Origin: CAZCEC01 sp964497615
Lineage (GTDB): Bacteria > Chloroflexota > Anaerolineae > Anaerolineales > UBA6663
DNA: 64,000 nt
Direction: 5' to 3'
NCBI GenBank assembly: GCA_964497615.1
Contig: CAZCEC010000009.1
Location: forward strand, 1-64,000
This document shows, piece after piece, positions 61,947 through 64,000 of the stretch; the first letter of the stretch is position 1, and each line of letters begins with the position of its first letter. The notes under the pieces are model-generated. The model was not told the origin of the DNA. It saw only the letters and a list, made by a program, of their open reading frames with translations, and did not search any database. A program made the translations under genes and the position numbers.

Positions 61947-62301
61947 ACCCAGGCTCCTTTCATCCGCTCTGGCGCCGCCCGCGAGTAACGGTGCGAGCGC
62001 CAGTCTATACGCTTCATCCGCGCCGCCGGAAAGCAGCCATCGCCGGTCGGCATTGGCATCTTTGCTGCCAGGCCCGGCGGCTCTTTGGTCTCCTCTGGGG
62101 TTGTGATTGGAAATGCGCTTGGGGCTCAGGCCGATCCGCTCCCTCGCGGACCAGCGTTTTTGGTCAAACAGTATCGGAGTTGTGAACCGAAATTGCTGCG
62201 GGCGCATCGGCCTCGGGTGCATATTCCCTTCGTCAGCCGCCGGAGCGTATGTCTGTGCCTACACCATTACTGTACCACGAATTCCCATCCGGCCAAACCT
62301 C
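61947..62301. other. Intergenic, no gene seen
   Basis: The 355 bases between the baeRF start and rsmD stop hold no convincing gene. A minus-strand frame continues upstream from the baeRF start but reads as low-quality sequence. No clear promoter was seen for the baeRF gene. Confidence 0.6.
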
Positions 62302-62865
62302 TCACGTGCCCGGCCGTTCATAGAAAACCAGCAGGGTATTCCCGTACTTTCGCTCGTCCACCTGTGTCAAGTTGGTCAAGGGCAGCGGCTCGAACTCCTT
62401 GGGATCAATCTGCGCCACCACCACGCCATCCGGGTTCACCCAGGCGGGCCGCGTGTCGAGCGCCGTCAGGGTCTGGGCCCACAACCCCGCGTACTGCGGC
62501 GGAGCGACGTGGATGTAGTCGAACCCCTCGCGCGGTTCGTTCCGCAGATGAATGAACACGTCGGTCCGCAGCGCCCGCCCCTCGCGCTCGAACCCGGCCG
62601 CCCGCAGGTTGGCCTGGATCGTGTTCACGGCCTGGCGGTCGTTCTCCACGAACACCGCCCGCGCCGCGCCGCGGCTGAGCGCCTCGATGCCCACGCTGCC
62701 CGTGCCTGCGAACAGGTCCAGCACCGCTGCGCCCCGGATGGAGTCGCCGAGGATGTTGAACAGGGACTCCTTGGCCCGGTCAGAGATGGGCCGCGTGCCC
62801 GAACCGGGCACCATTTGCAGCCGGCGCCCCTTGGCCTTGCCAGCGATGACGCGAATTCCCGCCAT
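62302..62865 (-). CDS. rsmD: 16S rRNA m2G966 methyltransferase (RsmD family)
   Basis: 187 residues, SAM-dependent. IRVIAGKAKGRRLQM at the start, TRPISDRAKESLFNIL, VLDLFAGTGSVGIEAL (SAM loop) and FVENDRQAVNTIQ match RsmD. The catalytic motif IV, usually DPPF/DPPY, reads VAPPQY. RsmD methylates guanine 966 in the 30S subunit. ATG 62865; it lies 41 bases from the next gene on the same strand. Confidence 0.9.
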   Translation of the reverse strand: MAGIRVIAGKAKGRRLQMVPGSGTRPISDRAKESLFNILGDSIRGAAVLDLFAGTGSVGIEALSRGAARAVFVENDRQAVNTIQANLRAAGFEREGRALRTDVFIHLRNEPREGFDYIHVAPPQYAGLWAQTLTALDTRPAWVNPDGVVVAQIDPKEFEPLPLTNLTQVDERKYGNTLLVFYERPGT

Positions 62866-62906
62866 GCCTCAACTCCTTGCGCGCGTTCGAGGCGGCGCGC
62901 CAGTCT

Positions 62907-64000
62907 TCATGGGCGCACCTCAAACGCCTCGCTCAGCACAACCCCATCTACCTCGGTGGGCTGGCCGGCCGCGTCCAGCACCCGCAGCCGCACGCCCGTG
63001 TCGCCGTCCCACAAGCCGGCCATCAACCGGTACACGCCCGCGGGCGCGTCCGGCCTGATTTGCGCCGTGTGCTCATCGCGCACGTAACGGTCCAGCGGCC
63101 AGCGGCTGGTGGGGAAGTCGGCCGGATTTTCCTTGTCGGACTGGCCCCACAACCGCCCATCCGGCCCAATCAAGTGGATGAATACCCGCCAGTCGCGCCC
63201 CACCGGCGCGGTGGCCTTCCAGTATAGAGTCACGGGAACGCTTTGGCCAGAAGCGGCGCTCGTGCGCGGCAAATCGAAACCCAACAGGGCCAGGCTGCCC
63301 TCCAGCGGCGTATAGGCCTGGTGCTGCGCCACCAGCACCCCACTCCCGGTGGACTCGACCCGCCACCAGCCCCCGCCATCCGCCGCCAGCCGCACCACCA
63401 TGCCGGCGACGACGATGGCTGCCAGCACCAATGCCTGCGTCCCCGGCAGCGGCTCGTGGGCGGGCCGCGCGATGGACAGCCGCAGCCGCCACACTGCCAG
63501 CGCCGCCAGCGCCAACGCGGCCAGGAGGCTTAGCCCTCCGGCCACCCAGCGCGGCGCCGTGTCCTCCAGCCGCACCAGCACCTCGTGCTCGCCGGCCGGC
63601 ACCCACAGCGTGATCCAGCCCTCCGGCTCGGAGAGCGTGATGTCCACGGGCGCGCCGTCCACGTAGGCCGTCCAGCCGGGCCAGTAGAACGTAAACAGGC
63701 GCAGCACGAATTCGGAGCCGCCCCGCACCAGAAACGTGTCTTGCTGCGGGCCGTGCTCCAGCACCGTCACCGTCGTGCCCACTGGCAGGGTGGCCCGGTT
63801 CACCTTGTCCACCGTGCCCGTCTCGTACGAGTCGATCAGGCTCATCTGCGGCGGGGGCACTACCACCGCGCCCACCGGCAGAAAGTCGTTAGCCGAGGTG
63901 GTGCCGATGCCGCGGCCGTTCAATTCGGTCTCCAGGATGCGCCGCGCGGTCAGGGGGCCAAAGTCTGGCCAGGCGGGAGGATAAAGCTGCGGCATGGCCG
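62907..64000 (-). CDS. Membrane glycan protein C-terminus, 5'-truncated by window edge
   Basis: Three hundred and sixty-three codons are visible; the upstream part lies beyond base 64000. A beta-rich soluble region (VVPPPQMSLIDSYETGTVDK) leads to FVLRLFTFYWPGWTAYVDG, typical of membrane proteins with YfhO-like extracytoplasmic ends. Two hydrophobic helices follow (about 155-175 and 188-205), then the domain SLALLGFDLPRTSAASGQSV with LYWKATAPVGRDW and MAGLWD, the same fold as the tails of the GT-C proteins at 35178-39808. The start is unknown. Confidence 0.75.
   Translation of the reverse strand, partial: AMPQLYPPAWPDFGPLTARRILETELNGRGIGTTSANDFLPVGAVVVPPPQMSLIDSYETGTVDKVNRATLPVGTTVTVLEHGPQQDTFLVRGGSEFVLRLFTFYWPGWTAYVDGAPVDITLSEPEGWITLWVPAGEHEVLVRLEDTAPRWVAGGLSLLAALALAALAVWRLRLSIARPAHEPLPGTQALVLAAIVVAGMVVRLAADGGGWWRVESTGSGVLVAQHQAYTPLEGSLALLGFDLPRTSAASGQSVPVTLYWKATAPVGRDWRVFIHLIGPDGRLWGQSDKENPADFPTSRWPLDRYVRDEHTAQIRPDAPAGVYRLMAGLWDGDTGVRLRVLDAAGQPTEVDGVVLSEAFEVRP

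Overview
The window is about 64 kb of GC-rich chromosome with bacterial core genes, no rRNA or tRNA gene, no phage or cas genes, and one run of ten Ns (17017-17026), which suggests a scaffolded draft or metagenome assembly. Gene content points to Chloroflexota, probably an Anaerolineae-like lineage: GT-C and DUF2142-type membrane proteins with extracytoplasmic beta-sandwich tails, a tandem-domain ThyX, a T-box in front of valS, LysM/zinc-ribbon membrane proteins and GDP-rhamnose genes. This assignment is an inference from gene content and style; no marker tree was possible.

Layout. 1-2100: 3' part of purB and an acetamidase/formamidase-family gene. 2097-11119 (minus): one long transcription/translation operon, nusA-ylxR-infB-rbfA-nrnA-truB-ribF-thyX, with a recognisable promoter and a leader hairpin. 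11174-14274: a small membrane protein, a possible structured RNA, the remains of a BrnT-type toxin-antitoxin pair, and aspS with its own promoter and an attenuator-like hairpin. 14289-19003: a large membrane protein, a Nudix-type regulator, an SCP2 protein broken by the N gap, and a YtcJ-like amidohydrolase. 19285-23849: a T-box-controlled operon, mrp-lipoprotein-valS. 23861-25091: an intact REP-associated tyrosine transposase (RAYT) inside arrays of its REP/BIME palindromes, with further copies at 25.9, 29.8 and 39.8 kb. 25215-33591: SanA-like, HD-domain, LysM, YggX, ATP-grasp and serine-hydrolase genes, then an RsbW/RsbV-like pair. 33727-47282 (minus): a surface-polysaccharide and lipid-carrier region with an O-antigen-ligase-like protein, two GT-C-like proteins, GT4, GT2, polyprenyl synthase, tatD, phosphohexomutase, gmd and rmd. 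47391-53305: S1-domain protein, a small cysteine/acidic protein, VKOR, moeA, rel and a PRC-barrel protein. 53512-60674: a divergent NarX/LiaS-like kinase and LuxR-type regulator, a single receiver protein, three small envelope-stress-type proteins, an LppM-like lipoprotein and a GH25-like protein. 60780-64000 (minus): baeRF-type protein, rsmD and the 3' end of another membrane glycan protein.

The most interesting system is the RAYT/BIME family. Each 65-67 nt element is a pair of inverted REP hairpins with GTAG at the outer ends. Six of the gaps between elements or half elements are exactly 43 nt, and each looks like the leader and first ten codons of the RAYT gene. The repeat therefore carries a portable start codon, and at 39.8 kb it appears to have supplied the start and N-terminus of a GT-C-like membrane protein.

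Other points of note are a tandem ThyX whose signature motif is split between two half-domains, a T-box with a Val (GUC) specifier but an unexpected C facing the discriminator base, a probable leaderless rel mRNA, and a 28-bp repeat inserted in two paralogous genes in different reading frames.
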